From Desulfurivibrio alkaliphilus AHT 2 (lineage in GTDB: Bacteria > Desulfobacterota > Desulfobulbia > Desulfobulbales > Desulfurivibrionaceae), in assembly GCF_000092205.1 (NCBI RefSeq), contig NC_014216.1, positions 2,299,742-2,363,741 of the forward strand: DNA of 64,000 bases, written 5' to 3'. The notes below the pieces were generated by a model. That model was given only the letters and a program-made list of their open reading frames with translations. It was not told the DNA's origin and ran no database searches. This document shows, one piece after another, positions 43,128 to 53,363 of this stretch; positions within the stretch are counted from its first letter, which is position 1; every line of letters begins with the position of its first letter. The position numbers and the translations under genes are program-made.

Positions 43128-45768
43128 ACGTGACTTCCTTGGAGTGCAGATTGACACCGGCCAGATTGTGCCCCCCGAGCAGTTTGTGTCGCTCTACAAC
43201 AGCAGCAGGCTCGCGACTCGCCTCGACCTTGGCTTTCACTTCCGTGAAGAAGAACTCGGTCGCCTGTCTGATGCGCTAGAAGCTGGACAACTCGTGTTTC
43301 TTTCGGGGCAAGCTGGGGTCGGGAAATCGCGGCTGGCTTTGGAGGTATGCCGTAGGTTTGGTGCCGAGCACCCTGAATATGAGGTGCTGTGCGTCTTCGG
43401 GCGGAATCGCGACTTGTGGGAGGACATGCAAGTGCAATTCCGGAAACCCGGCCGCTTTCTTATCTTTGTGGACGATGCGAACAGGATAAACCAGTTCGAT
43501 TATGTCGTCGATCTTCTACAGCGCCAACGCAGTGATCAGCAGATCAAAGTCTTGGCCACTGTGAGGGACTATGCCTTTAAAAAGGTTCAGCATGTTGCGC
43601 GCCCTCTTGGCGGTGGCCTTGAGGTGGAATTGGATCCCTTTAGGGACGAGCAGATTAAAAAATTGATCACCGACGAGTTCGGCATCAAAAACTATCATTA
43701 TCTGGAGCGCATCGCCAGTATCGCACGGGGAAACCCTCGGTTGGCCGTAATGGCCGCGGAGATTGCGAAAGCGGGGACCCTGGGCAGTATTCAGGACGTG
43801 TCAGCTCTTTACGACAGTTATTTTTCTTCAGTATGGGAGGATCTTAAAGACGATTGTGTCGACCTCAGAAGGGCCGACATAATGAGGGTGGCCGCTATTG
43901 TCTCCTTTTTCAAGGCCGTAGACCGAGCAAACGAGGAGATGATGAAGTCTATCGAGGGGGCGTTCGGCATTACTCCCGCAGTCTTCTGGGAGCTGGCTAC
44001 CCACCTTCACGAGTTGGAATTGCTGGACATGTTTGAAAACGAGGTGGTTCGGGTATCGGATCAGGTCCTCGGCACCTACCTTTTCTACTTGGCCACCTTT
44101 AAGGAGACTGCTCTCGACTTTGGTGCATTGCTGAGTCACTTTTTCCCCAAGCTGCGATACCGAATTGTCGATTCCATCAACCCGGTGCTTGACGCTTTTG
44201 ACAGCGAGAGAAGCATAGACTCAATGCGTCCTCATGTGGATCGCGTCTGGTCGGAATACACGAAGGCAGGCGACGAAGAGAGTTTCCTGCACCTGCTTGA
44301 CGTTTTTGGGTTCGTCAAGTGCACGGACACGTTGATATGGGCACGTGACCGAATTGATGAATTGGCTCACGACCCTTTGGGTGTTCCCGATATAACGTAT
44401 GAGAAAGACAAGAACACATTGCCTTCACCCTCCATCTTGAGCGTGCTCAGGTCTTTCGTGTTTGCTGGAGAGGAAGATTTCCGAATAGCCCTTAATCTTA
44501 TTTTGGATTATTTCGTTAAACAACCATCGAAAATTCCTCTATTGCTCCGGCTATTGATCGATGATTACGGCTTCAGCGTCGATTCCTATTTAAGGAACTT
44601 CGAGGTTCAGGGTGCGGTGGTTGATGCGTTATGGAAGCGTGTGGAGCAGGGAGATGCTCTTTTCTCGCGAGTATTCATAGCCGTCGCCAACGACTATTTG
44701 GGCACCAGCTTTGAAACCCGCACGATGAAGGATTCGCGTCATCTCCTGATCAGCCGTTTTGATCTTCCCGCAATCCCTGAGCTTGCGGTTCTGCGGAAGT
44801 CAATATGGGAGCGGCTGTTCACCCTTTATGAAGATGAGGCGTTACGGCAAGACGTGCTGGAGGTTATCAGCCGCTACAGCACTGATCCTTTCCGGGTAAG
44901 CAACAGTGAAGTGATCAATGATGATACCAAGCATCTCTTGCCCTTTTTGGCATCTACCCTCGATCCGAGTAGCTACCGGGATTGTTCAATAATGCACGCA
45001 TACCTCGACCTCCTTGAAAACAACGATTTGGAAGTTCAGAAAAGTTTACGAGATCGGTACCAAAACGAGACATATCTACTTGCAGATATTCTTTTATCCG
45101 ATTGGCCAGAAAAGAGGAGCCTAAAATTATCCTTTGCAGAATACGAACAATACAAGCATGAAAGGCTGAAAGAGTACACGGCGAAGTTCTCGTTTGACGA
45201 CTACGCCCGCTTTTTTGAGCACTGCCTTGATATTAGGGAGCTGCCTGGCAAAAATCGTAACGAGTACCTGCTCCAGAATGGTGTGCTTAGTGCTCTTTTA
45301 CTGCTTGCTGAGCGAGATGTTGATCTTTTCGAGCAGGTGATGATGCACTATCTCGAACGCCAAGATCCACTCCAGCTGAGGTCTCCTCATGCTTTAGTTC
45401 AAAAGCTTGTGGAGCGAATAGGTTACGAGAGAACGCTTAAACTGTTGCAGGGGGCGGATTACCCAACGAAAAAACGTTGGCTGTTCAGCATCCATGAGGT
45501 GCTGCCGGTCAGCCTAGTAAATGAAAAAGTACTTACAGATCTATATGAACTCTACGAAACAGCAGAGCGGGGAGATCTCCCTTTTGGGATGGAATATCTG
45601 CTCAAATATATCCCTCTGGACTCGCAGGTGGTAACCAAAGTTGTGGCAACAGTGCTGGAGAAGACAAAAAAAGAACCAGACAACGCATATACTCTCATGG
45701 TGTTGTTTGAGCCCAGAACAGAAGCAACCAAGCGTTTGCTCGACCTCTTGGCCGCTGATCTCGATCTG
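43128..45768 (+). pseudogene. Split nuclease-STAND NTPase gene, segment 2 (NTPase and helical region)
   Basis: The central 2641 bases, bounded by the two IS256-type copies. Walker A is FLSGQAGVGKSRLALEVCRR (ancestral residues about 206-225), Walker B FLIFVDDANRINQFDYVVDL, then VLATVRDYAFKKV (arginine sensor) and IARGNPRLAVMAAEIAK (the GxP region of STAND ATPases), followed by a long helical region with no recognised repeats. It resembles the STAND NTPases used as infection sensors (Avs-like, nSTAND), by motif only. Start GTG at 43144 gives an open frame of 877 codons that ends in IS sequence. Confidence 0.8.
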
Positions 45769-47153
45769 GGGTTATAGTCAAATCTGGTGTATGGGATAAC
45801 TGAGGAAAATGGCGTATCATCCAGGTTGATTGATCACCACGACGATCACAGCCAACACAGGAGGATACGCCATGACCAAGTCTACCCCAACCGCTCTTTC
45901 ACAACAAGGAAACAATGTCGCCGACCCGCTTACCGACCTTTTGCGCGATGGTGCCAGGATGCTGATTGCCCAGGCCGTAGAAGCTGAATTACAGGCCTTC
46001 ATGGCCCAATACTCCAGCCGCTTGGAAGATGGCCGCAGGACAGTGGTCCGAAACGGCTATCTTCCCGGTCGCACGATCCAGACCGGAATCGGCGATGTCG
46101 AGGTCAAAGTTCCCAAGGTGCGAGATCGTAGCGGCCAAGGCCTCAAGTTCAACAGCAGTTTGTTGCCGCCTTATCTGAAGCGGGCGCGCAGTGTCGATGA
46201 GTTGCTGCCCTGGCTTTACCTGCGAGGAATTTCCACCGGCGATTACCAGGAGGCCCTGGCCGCACTCCTCGGGGAACAGGCCAAGGGGTTGTCGGCCAAC
46301 ACCATCTCCCGCTTGAAAGCCAAATGGCTGGCCGAGCACACCAAATGGCGGCAACGTGACCTGAACGGAAAACGCTACGTTTACTGGTGGGTGGATGGCA
46401 TCTACAGCAACGTCCGCATGGATGACAAGCTTTGCCTGCTGGTGATCATTGGAGTTACCGACCAGGGGCACAAGGAACTGATAGCGGTGGAGGATGGCTA
46501 CCGGGAGTCAAGCGACAGCTGGTATGAACTTCTCGCCGGGCTGCGGGCTCGGGGCCTGACCACAGGCCCCGAGTTGGCGGTTGGCGATGGTTCCTTGGGG
46601 TTCTGGAACGCCTTGGGCAGGGTCTATCCGAAGACCCGCCACCAACGCTGCTGGGTTCACAAAACGGCCAACGTGCTGAACAAGATGCCCAAAAAGCTTC
46701 AGCTCAAGGCCAAGGCTGATTTGCATGATATCTGGATGGCTGAGACCAAGGAAGATGCCAGCCAGGCTTTTGATCGTATGCTGGCCCGTTTCGAAGACAA
46801 ATACCCCAAGGCCATGGAGTGCCTGGCCAAGGACCGGGACGAGTTGCTGGCTTTTTACGATTTTCCAGCCGAACACTGGGTGCATATCAGGACCACCAAC
46901 CCCATCGAGTCGGCCTTTGCCACTGTGCGCCTGCGCAGCAAGAGATCACGGAACTGCGGTTCCAGGGACACCACCCTGACCATGGTCTTTAAGCTGCTGC
47001 AAAGCGCTGAAAAAAGATGGAAAAAGATCAAGGGATTTCGCCGGCTGGCTGAGGTCGTCACCGGCATACAATTCAAAAACGGAATCAAGGTGTCAGATCA
47101 ACCTATGCGGATGGCCGCCTGAGGACTCCGTACACCAGATTTGACAATAACTC
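45769..47153 (+). mobile_element. IS256-family element, copy 2
   Basis: 1385 bp, inverted relative to copy 1. Flanked by CTCGATCTG (45760-45768 and 47154-47162), a 9-bp target duplication unrelated to that of copy 1. Ends GGGTTATAGTCAAATCTGG and the inverse of GAGTTATTGTCAAATCTGG. Transposase on the plus strand. Confidence 0.93.
45872..47122 (+). CDS. IS256-family transposase, copy 2
   Basis: 416 aa from the ATG at 45872, eight to nine bases after AGGAGG. The protein is identical to copy 1, with the same DDE residues (WVDGIYSNVRM, VGDGSLGFWNAL, RTTNPIESAF) and an intact frame. Both copies look functional, so further movement or recombination between them is possible. Confidence 0.95.
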   Translation: MTKSTPTALSQQGNNVADPLTDLLRDGARMLIAQAVEAELQAFMAQYSSRLEDGRRTVVRNGYLPGRTIQTGIGDVEVKVPKVRDRSGQGLKFNSSLLPPYLKRARSVDELLPWLYLRGISTGDYQEALAALLGEQAKGLSANTISRLKAKWLAEHTKWRQRDLNGKRYVYWWVDGIYSNVRMDDKLCLLVIIGVTDQGHKELIAVEDGYRESSDSWYELLAGLRARGLTTGPELAVGDGSLGFWNALGRVYPKTRHQRCWVHKTANVLNKMPKKLQLKAKADLHDIWMAETKEDASQAFDRMLARFEDKYPKAMECLAKDRDELLAFYDFPAEHWVHIRTTNPIESAFATVRLRSKRSRNCGSRDTTLTMVFKLLQSAEKRWKKIKGFRRLAEVVTGIQFKNGIKVSDQPMRMAA

Positions 47154-47162
47154 CTCGATCTG

Positions 47163-47861
47163 TTTAGACAGGCCTACCTTGCAGTGGGGTTTACAGGGCA
47201 TCACGTCGACCATGACGGGCAAGTTTTTGGCCGGCTCCTGGACCTTGATCCCGCTTTTATCGAAGAATATATAGCATGGAGGTACCGGACCACGGAGCGC
47301 GGGTGGCTAAGTAGTCGAGATGACCACCGAAATTATGCTTTTATCTGGGCACGATCTGATCACCAAAACGTCATGGACAGGGTGGTCGATAGCATTTATA
47401 CCCACGAGCTGGATCGTTACACTTCTCTGGATCCTTTCCTCAATAAGTTTCTCCAGATCAAGGGGCTCAACGGAGAAGAGCTTCGTGAATTGCAGGAGAA
47501 ACAGGATGCTTACCTTCTGCGCCTTGTCGAAAAACGGGGTTGCGATGAAAGTTTTATGGAATGGCTTTTCAAGGTTGTCGCGCAGTTTTCTATTGAAAGA
47601 AAGCACAGATTTGTCGCGCAGTTTGTCAGGCGCAATAAAAAGTTAGAGGCGTTTAAGCGCCTTTCTCTAGAGCCTCGCGAGAGGAGCTCTTCCGGAAGTT
47701 GGGTGCCTGTCCTGCAGGAGCGGGTGGAATATTGGGAGTCAATGCTACCTATCGTGAACACTGTGGAGCTTCTTGGGCATAAACAGTATATCGAGCGTCG
47801 CATACAGGCTCTACGCTCTGCAATCGAGCAGGAAAAGAAGAACGATTTTATAGGTGATTGA
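47163..47861 (+). pseudogene. Split nuclease-STAND NTPase gene, segment 3 (C-terminal region)
   Basis: The last 233 codons. Segment 2 ends DLDL and joins FRQAYLAVGFTGHHVDHDGQ here, with the frame restored when one 9-bp repeat is removed. The sequence is helical and charged (for example ELRELQEKQDAYLLRLVEKR, and EQEKKNDFIGD at the end), with no domain I recognise. A GTG at 47184 could start a separate 225-aa product. The gap to hsdR is 71 bases in the same direction, so the gene and hsdR may share a transcript. Confidence 0.8.
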
Positions 47862-47932
47862 GTGGGAAAATCTGGTCCTGCAACAACAAGCGGCGCCATT
47901 GAACTCATAGGGAGTTTCGGAGAACTGTGATT

Positions 47933-50900
47933 ATGAACACTGTCGGTCAGATCGAGAAAAAGACCCAGGAGCGGGTAAAGGCGCTGTTTCGCCAACGGCT
48001 GGGCTACGATTATCTCGGCAACTGGATCGACCGCGACAATCGCAACATCGAAACCGAGTACCTCACCGCCTGGCTGCGGCGGCAGGGGGGCGACGACACC
48101 CTGATCAATCGTGCCCTGCACGAACTCAACAAGACCGCCGGCGACACCAGCAAAAGCCTCTACGACCGTAACCGGGCGGTTTACGAACTGCTGCGCTACG
48201 GGATCAAGGTCCAGCCCGGAGCCGGCGAAAACCGGAAGACAATCTGGCTGATCGACTGGAAAAATCCGGATAACAATCATTTTGCCATTGCCGAGGAGGT
48301 GACGGTACGGGGGGCGGAGCTGGCCAATGCCGCCAAGGCCAGCAACAAACGGCCTGATCTTGTTCTGTACGTCAATGGCATCGCCCTCGGGGTGCTGGAA
48401 CTCAAGCGTTCCACCGTTTCCGTGGCCGAAGGGATTCGCCAGAACCTGGACAATCAGAAAAAGGAGTTCATCCGGCCCTTCTTTACCACCATGCAATGGC
48501 TGATGGCCGGCAACGACAGCGAGGGTCTGCGCTATGGCGCCATCGAAACCCCGGAGAAATATTATCTCCGCTGGGTGGAAGAAAATGGCCCCCATGCCGG
48601 AGAAGAGAACCTGCTCGACCGGCATCTCCTGCAGCTCTGCGAGAAGCGGCGGTTTCTGGAACTGATTCACGACTTCGTAGTGTATGACGCCGGGATCAAG
48701 AAACTGGCCCGCCCCAACCAGTACTTCGGGGTCAAGACGGCCCAGGCCTTTATTGGCCGCCGGGAAGGGGGGATCATCTGGCACACCCAGGGCAGCGGCA
48801 AGTCGCTGACCATGGTCTGGCTGGCCAAGTGGATCCGGGAGAACCGGCCGGAGGCAAGGGTGCTGATCATCACCGACCGCACCGAACTGGACGAGCAGAT
48901 TGAAAAGGTCTTCAAGGGGGTCAGCGAAGAGATCTGCCGGAGCAAAAGCGGAGCCGATCTGATTACCCAGCTCAACAGCAGCGAACAATCACTGCTTTGT
49001 TCACTGGTCCACAAGTTCGGTGGCAAGGGCAACGGCGGTCGGGAGGAGAGCGAAGGCGCCAAGGATTTCATCGCGGCTATTCGGCAACTGCCGCCGGGGT
49101 TTCAGGCCAAGGGTGACCTCCATGTCTTTGTGGATGAGTGCCATCGCACCCAGTCGGGTGAACTGCACCAGGCGATGAAGGCGCTGCTGCCCAACGCCCT
49201 CTTCGTCGGTTTCACCGGTACCCCGCTGCTCAAGGCGGACAAGGCCAAAAGCATCGAGGTCTTTGGCCCTTACATCCATACCTACAAGTTTGACCAGGCG
49301 GTACGCGAGGGAGTGGTGCTGGATCTGCGCTACGAAGCCCGGGACATCGACCAGAAGCTGACCAACAAGGCCAGGATCGACCAGTGGTTCGAGGCCAAGA
49401 CCCAGGGGTTGAACGACCTGGCCAAGGCCCAGCTCAAGCAGAAATGGGGCACCATGCAGCGGGTGCTCTCCAGCCGGGACCGACTGGAGAAGATCGTGGC
49501 CGACATCCTGCTCGACATGAACACCAAGCCCCGCCTGCTGGACGGCCACGGTAACGCCCTGCTGGTGGCCGGCAGCATTTATGAGGCGTGCAAATTCTAC
49601 GCGCTGTTTGCCAACAGCGAACTGAAAGGCAAATGCGCCATCATCACCAGTTACGCGCCGGCGCTGGCCGACACCAAGGGCGAAAGCACCGGCGATGGCG
49701 ACACCGACAACCTCCTGAAGTATGGGATCTATGCCCAGATGCTGGCCGACTGGTTTAATGAACCGGCGGAGCGGGCCGTCAACAAGGTGGAGCTGTTCGA
49801 GCAGCAGGTGAAGAAGAAGTTTGTTGAAGAGCCGGGGCAGATGAAGCTGCTGATCGTGGTGGACAAGCTGCTGACCGGCTTTGATGCGCCATCGGCCACC
49901 TACCTCTATATCGACAAGCAGATGCGGGACCATGGCCTGTTCCAGGCGATCTGCCGGGTGAACCGGCTTGATGGCGAGAGCAAGGATTACGGTTACATTA
50001 TCGACTACAAGGATTTGTTCAAGAGCCTGGAGGGGGCGGTTCAGGACTACACCGGCGGTGCCTTTGACGGCTACGACCGGGAAGACGTGGCCGGCCTGCT
50101 GGAAAATCGGCTGGAGAAGGCCCGGCAGGATCTGGAGAACGCCCGGGAAGCGGTCAAAGCTCTGTGCGAGCCGGTGGCGGCCCCGCAGCAGGAGCTGGAT
50201 TATTTCCATTTTTTCTGTGCCCGGGATTCCGGCAACGCCGGGCAGTTGAAGGAAAACGAGCCCAAACGGTTGAAGCTTTACAAGTTTTCCGCCGCCCTGG
50301 TGCGGACCTATGCCAACCTGGCCAACGAACTGGCAGAGGCCGGGTACCAACCCCAGGAGATTGCCAAGATCAAAGCCGAAGTTGACCACTACAGCAAGGT
50401 CAGCGACGCGGTGAGGCGCAACAGCGGCGATTACATCGACCTCAAGGCCTATGAGCCGGCGATGCGCTACCTGATAGATACCTATATTCGGGCCGAGGAG
50501 AGCGAGAAAATTTCCGCCTTCGACGACCTGAGTCTGATCCAGTTGATCGTCGAGCGGGGGCCGGAGGCGGTGGAGGCCCTGCCCAAGGGGATCAGGAAGA
50601 GCGAGGAGGCAGTGGCCGAGACCATCGAGAACAACGTCCGCAAGTTGATTATCAACGAGTCGCCGGTGGACCCGGCTTACTACGAGAAAATGTCCAAGCT
50701 GTTGGATGCCCTGATCGAGCAGCGGCGCAAAGGGGTATTGAGTTACAAGAACTACCTGGAAAAGATTGCCCGACTTACTCGGGATGCCACCACGCCGGGG
50801 GGCGGTCCGGGGGGCTATCCGCCGGGGGTTAAGAGTGCTGCCCAGCGGGCGCTGTTCAACAACCTGAACGGGAACGAGGAACTGGCCCTGGCGGTGGACG

Positions 50901-51145
50901 CGGCGATTCTGGCCAGCCGCATGGATGGCTGGCGGGACAACGCGATGAAGACCAAGAAGGTGCGGCTGGCGATCCGCAAGGCTTTGCTGGCCGAGATTGA
51001 TTTTGCGCCTCCTTCGACCGGCCAACCGGCAATCCCTGCCGGTGATAGCGGCCTGGAGGGCGGTTATGAAACCGGACGTACGACCGCCGAGGAGGCCAGG
51101 GTGGATGAGATTTTGGAACTGGCCAGGCACCAAGTTGAATACTGA
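47933..51145 (+). CDS. hsdR: Type I restriction enzyme HsdR subunit
   Basis: 1070 aa from the ATG at 47933 (a GTG at 47927 is two codons earlier). The N-terminal nuclease motif is DLVLYVNGIALGVLELKRS (D, E-L-K). The SF2 translocase follows: IWHTQGSGKSLTMVWLAKW (Walker A), VFVDECHRTQSG (DEAH-type box), LFVGFTGTPLL (motif III) and QAICRVNRLDGESKDYG (motif VI). It translocates and cuts DNA in complex with HsdM and HsdS; without methyltransferase the complex cannot form. The frame is uninterrupted. Its stop overlaps the next gene by 11 bases. Confidence 0.94.
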   Translation: MNTVGQIEKKTQERVKALFRQRLGYDYLGNWIDRDNRNIETEYLTAWLRRQGGDDTLINRALHELNKTAGDTSKSLYDRNRAVYELLRYGIKVQPGAGENRKTIWLIDWKNPDNNHFAIAEEVTVRGAELANAAKASNKRPDLVLYVNGIALGVLELKRSTVSVAEGIRQNLDNQKKEFIRPFFTTMQWLMAGNDSEGLRYGAIETPEKYYLRWVEENGPHAGEENLLDRHLLQLCEKRRFLELIHDFVVYDAGIKKLARPNQYFGVKTAQAFIGRREGGIIWHTQGSGKSLTMVWLAKWIRENRPEARVLIITDRTELDEQIEKVFKGVSEEICRSKSGADLITQLNSSEQSLLCSLVHKFGGKGNGGREESEGAKDFIAAIRQLPPGFQAKGDLHVFVDECHRTQSGELHQAMKALLPNALFVGFTGTPLLKADKAKSIEVFGPYIHTYKFDQAVREGVVLDLRYEARDIDQKLTNKARIDQWFEAKTQGLNDLAKAQLKQKWGTMQRVLSSRDRLEKIVADILLDMNTKPRLLDGHGNALLVAGSIYEACKFYALFANSELKGKCAIITSYAPALADTKGESTGDGDTDNLLKYGIYAQMLADWFNEPAERAVNKVELFEQQVKKKFVEEPGQMKLLIVVDKLLTGFDAPSATYLYIDKQMRDHGLFQAICRVNRLDGESKDYGYIIDYKDLFKSLEGAVQDYTGGAFDGYDREDVAGLLENRLEKARQDLENAREAVKALCEPVAAPQQELDYFHFFCARDSGNAGQLKENEPKRLKLYKFSAALVRTYANLANELAEAGYQPQEIAKIKAEVDHYSKVSDAVRRNSGDYIDLKAYEPAMRYLIDTYIRAEESEKISAFDDLSLIQLIVERGPEAVEALPKGIRKSEEAVAETIENNVRKLIINESPVDPAYYEKMSKLLDALIEQRRKGVLSYKNYLEKIARLTRDATTPGGGPGGYPPGVKSAAQRALFNNLNGNEELALAVDAAILASRMDGWRDNAMKTKKVRLAIRKALLAEIDFAPPSTGQPAIPAGDSGLEGGYETGRTTAEEARVDEILELARHQVEY

Positions 51146-51878
51146 AATCAAAAAAATAACGGTGGCCGGCTTCAGGGTCGAGGTGGTGCGCAAGGATATT
51201 AAAAACCTGCACCTGGGCGTCTATCCTCCCCATGGCCGGGTGCGGGTGGCGGCACCGCTGGTGGTGAGCGATGAGGCGGTGCGCCTGGCGGTGCTCGACA
51301 AGCTGGGTTGGATCAAGCAGCGCAAGGCCGAGTTCGAGAGGCAGCCGCGCCAGTCCAGGCGTGAGATGGTCAGTGGCGAGAGCCATTATTTCCTGGGCCG
51401 ACGCTATCGGCTACGGGTCCACGAACGACCTGGGCCGGCCCGGGTGGCGGTGCGGGGGGTGGACAACCTGGAGCTGTTTGTCCGCCCCGGCCTGAGCAGT
51501 GAGCAGCGGGAAGAGATTCTACACCGCTGGTATCGAGCGCAACTAAAGGAGTTGATTCCACCCTTGCTGGAGAAATGGCAGGACGCTCTGGGCGTGGAAG
51601 CGTCGGACTGGGGCATCAAAAAAATGAAAACCAAGTGGGGCAGTTGTACGGTGGCGGCCAGGCGAATCTGGTTCAACCTGGAGCTGGCCAGAAAACCGGT
51701 ACAATGCTTGGAGTACATCATGGTCCACGAACTGCTCCATCTGCTGGAGCGCCACCACAATGAGCGCTTCAGTGAACTGATGAACCGCCACTTGCCCCTG
51801 TGGAAAAATTACCGGGCAATGTTGAACGGCTTACCATTGGGGCATGAGGAGTGGAAAGAGGAAACTGAGAACGCTTAG
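51135..51878 (+). CDS. YgjP-like zinc metallopeptidase (DUF45 type)
   Basis: About 247 aa from TTG 51135, which overlaps the hsdR stop; an ATG at 51105 is an alternative. The motif VHELLHLLERHHNERFSELM (HExxH plus downstream ligand) is in the C-terminal third, after MKTKWGSCTVAARRIWFNLEL. The N-terminal VRKDIKNLHLGVYPPHGRVR matches the YgjP/DUF45 family. These proteins often lie beside type I restriction genes, with no proven function. The next gene begins 11 bases after its stop, so an operon with hsdR is likely. Confidence 0.85.
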   Translation: MNTEIKKITVAGFRVEVVRKDIKNLHLGVYPPHGRVRVAAPLVVSDEAVRLAVLDKLGWIKQRKAEFERQPRQSRREMVSGESHYFLGRRYRLRVHERPGPARVAVRGVDNLELFVRPGLSSEQREEILHRWYRAQLKELIPPLLEKWQDALGVEASDWGIKKMKTKWGSCTVAARRIWFNLELARKPVQCLEYIMVHELLHLLERHHNERFSELMNRHLPLWKNYRAMLNGLPLGHEEWKEETENA

Positions 51879-51889
51879 GAGCTACCGGT

Positions 51890-53362
51890 ATGGCCGTATT
51901 TTTTGATAAAGAAAAGCATGTATTGATTCAGTTGGAAGGTGACGCAGACTGGGATGCTTTTTTCAATAATTGTGAGGGGTTCATAACCCACCGGGATGCT
52001 CAACTGATCAAAAATTACCTCGAAGGCGTGGCCAAAACGGTTGTTATTGAGAAGGGCTATGTGGATGCCGATTACCGGGATACCTATTTTAATTTTTTCT
52101 CTCGAAAGTTTGCCCAATATCCGAGCAAGACCATCAGGGCAAATTTTTTCACTGCCAAAATCTCACCCCGAATGCTGTTCAAGCTTGACAGGTACCAAGA
52201 GGACTACATCGGGTTCATCGTTCTCAAACCCAACCGCGTTTTAAGCATCGGCCGCACCATCCTTGACCCTGAAAAATTGCCGTTTGTGCAAGGCCATATC
52301 TGCACCGCCCAGTACCCTGTCCATATTCTAGGCGCAGAATTGGCCGCAAAGGGCTTCCCCTACATGAGCCAGGACAGTGATGTGACTATCTGTGCTCACG
52401 CCGCATGCTGGATGATCTTCCGCTACTTCAGCCAGCGCTACAACCGCTATGCGGAAAAATGGCCTTTTGAGGTTTCACAGCTTACCAGGGATGTCTCAAC
52501 GGGTCGGCTGGTGCCGTCTAAGGGCCTGACCGCCTTTCAGGTAACCGAGATGTTTAGCAATTTTGGCTTTTCACCTGAGATTTATAGCCGTAATTTTCAC
52601 AAAAAAATGTTCGACCAACTCCTCTATATGTATGTCGAGTCCGGGCTGCCGGTGGTGGCGGCCATGCATGGCCGGCAGCATGCCATAACCATTATCGGTC
52701 ATCGGTCGGATTACACGCTGCCTGTGCCGAAAACCCCGGCATCCAGTGATATCTATCTTGTCGGGCTTATTGCCAATGATGACAATCATCTTCCCTATCA
52801 TGCAATCAGGAAGAGTGACCCCAAGCCAGACGACGGTTACTGGTCAAAGATAAAAGCAAGTGAAATTGATACCTTTATCGTACCCCTCTATGAAAAAATC
52901 CATCTTTCTGCCGAGCATATTATTGAATTATCGAGGCATATTTTGAGCCATGAGGTCTTCGGGCTCAATGCCTGCTCAAAGCTGCTGAGCCCTGATGAAA
53001 TTATCACGCGGACCTTCCTGACATCCTCAAAGTCGTTTAAGCGAATGAGAAGAGGGGATGCGGTGCCATTCGGCATCTCGGATGTGTATTGTGAAATGGC
53101 TATGCCTAAATTTGTCTGGGTCTGTGAAATATCTACCCCTGAACTATTCAAAAAAGGTGAAATTGCCGGGGAAATTCTGTTTGACGCCACTGCGAACTGG
53201 CTCGACAGAATGGCATTTCTGGCCATCCATTATCCTGATTTTTTCCTCCTCAACGACCGGGATTTCTTGACTGACGACCCCAAAAGGTTTACGATCGGGA
53301 ATCTTGACACGGACAATATTATTCCATACCGTTGTTATGTGAATAATCTCAACAAGGTCTGA
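51890..53362 (+). CDS. Unknown protein with papain/C39-like Cys-His pattern
   Basis: 490 aa, ATG 11 bases after the YgjP-like gene. Base composition is clearly lower in GC than the chromosome around it. A peptidase-like core spans residues about 158-305: SQDSDVTICAHAACWM with Gln161 and Cys168 (Q-x6-C, at a helix start), AMHGRQHAITIIGHRSDY with His264, and LIANDDNHLPYHAI with candidate Asn/Asp near 298. This order (Gln, Cys, His, Asn/Asp) is that of papain-like or C39-like peptidases; activity is not proven. The N-terminal 150 residues and the C-terminal part have no recognised family. It may be an effector or regulator of the defence island. Confidence 0.6.
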   Translation: MAVFFDKEKHVLIQLEGDADWDAFFNNCEGFITHRDAQLIKNYLEGVAKTVVIEKGYVDADYRDTYFNFFSRKFAQYPSKTIRANFFTAKISPRMLFKLDRYQEDYIGFIVLKPNRVLSIGRTILDPEKLPFVQGHICTAQYPVHILGAELAAKGFPYMSQDSDVTICAHAACWMIFRYFSQRYNRYAEKWPFEVSQLTRDVSTGRLVPSKGLTAFQVTEMFSNFGFSPEIYSRNFHKKMFDQLLYMYVESGLPVVAAMHGRQHAITIIGHRSDYTLPVPKTPASSDIYLVGLIANDDNHLPYHAIRKSDPKPDDGYWSKIKASEIDTFIVPLYEKIHLSAEHIIELSRHILSHEVFGLNACSKLLSPDEIITRTFLTSSKSFKRMRRGDAVPFGISDVYCEMAMPKFVWVCEISTPELFKKGEIAGEILFDATANWLDRMAFLAIHYPDFFLLNDRDFLTDDPKRFTIGNLDTDNIIPYRCYVNNLNKV

Positions 53363-53363
53363 T

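Noticed and set aside
41734-47153. Composite transposon made of the two IS256-type copies
   Set aside because: Each copy has its own different 9-bp target duplication, so they inserted independently.
49001-51193. 730-codon minus-strand frame
   Set aside because: Antisense to hsdR, with Leu/Val/Gly/Arg-rich translation typical of codon shadows.
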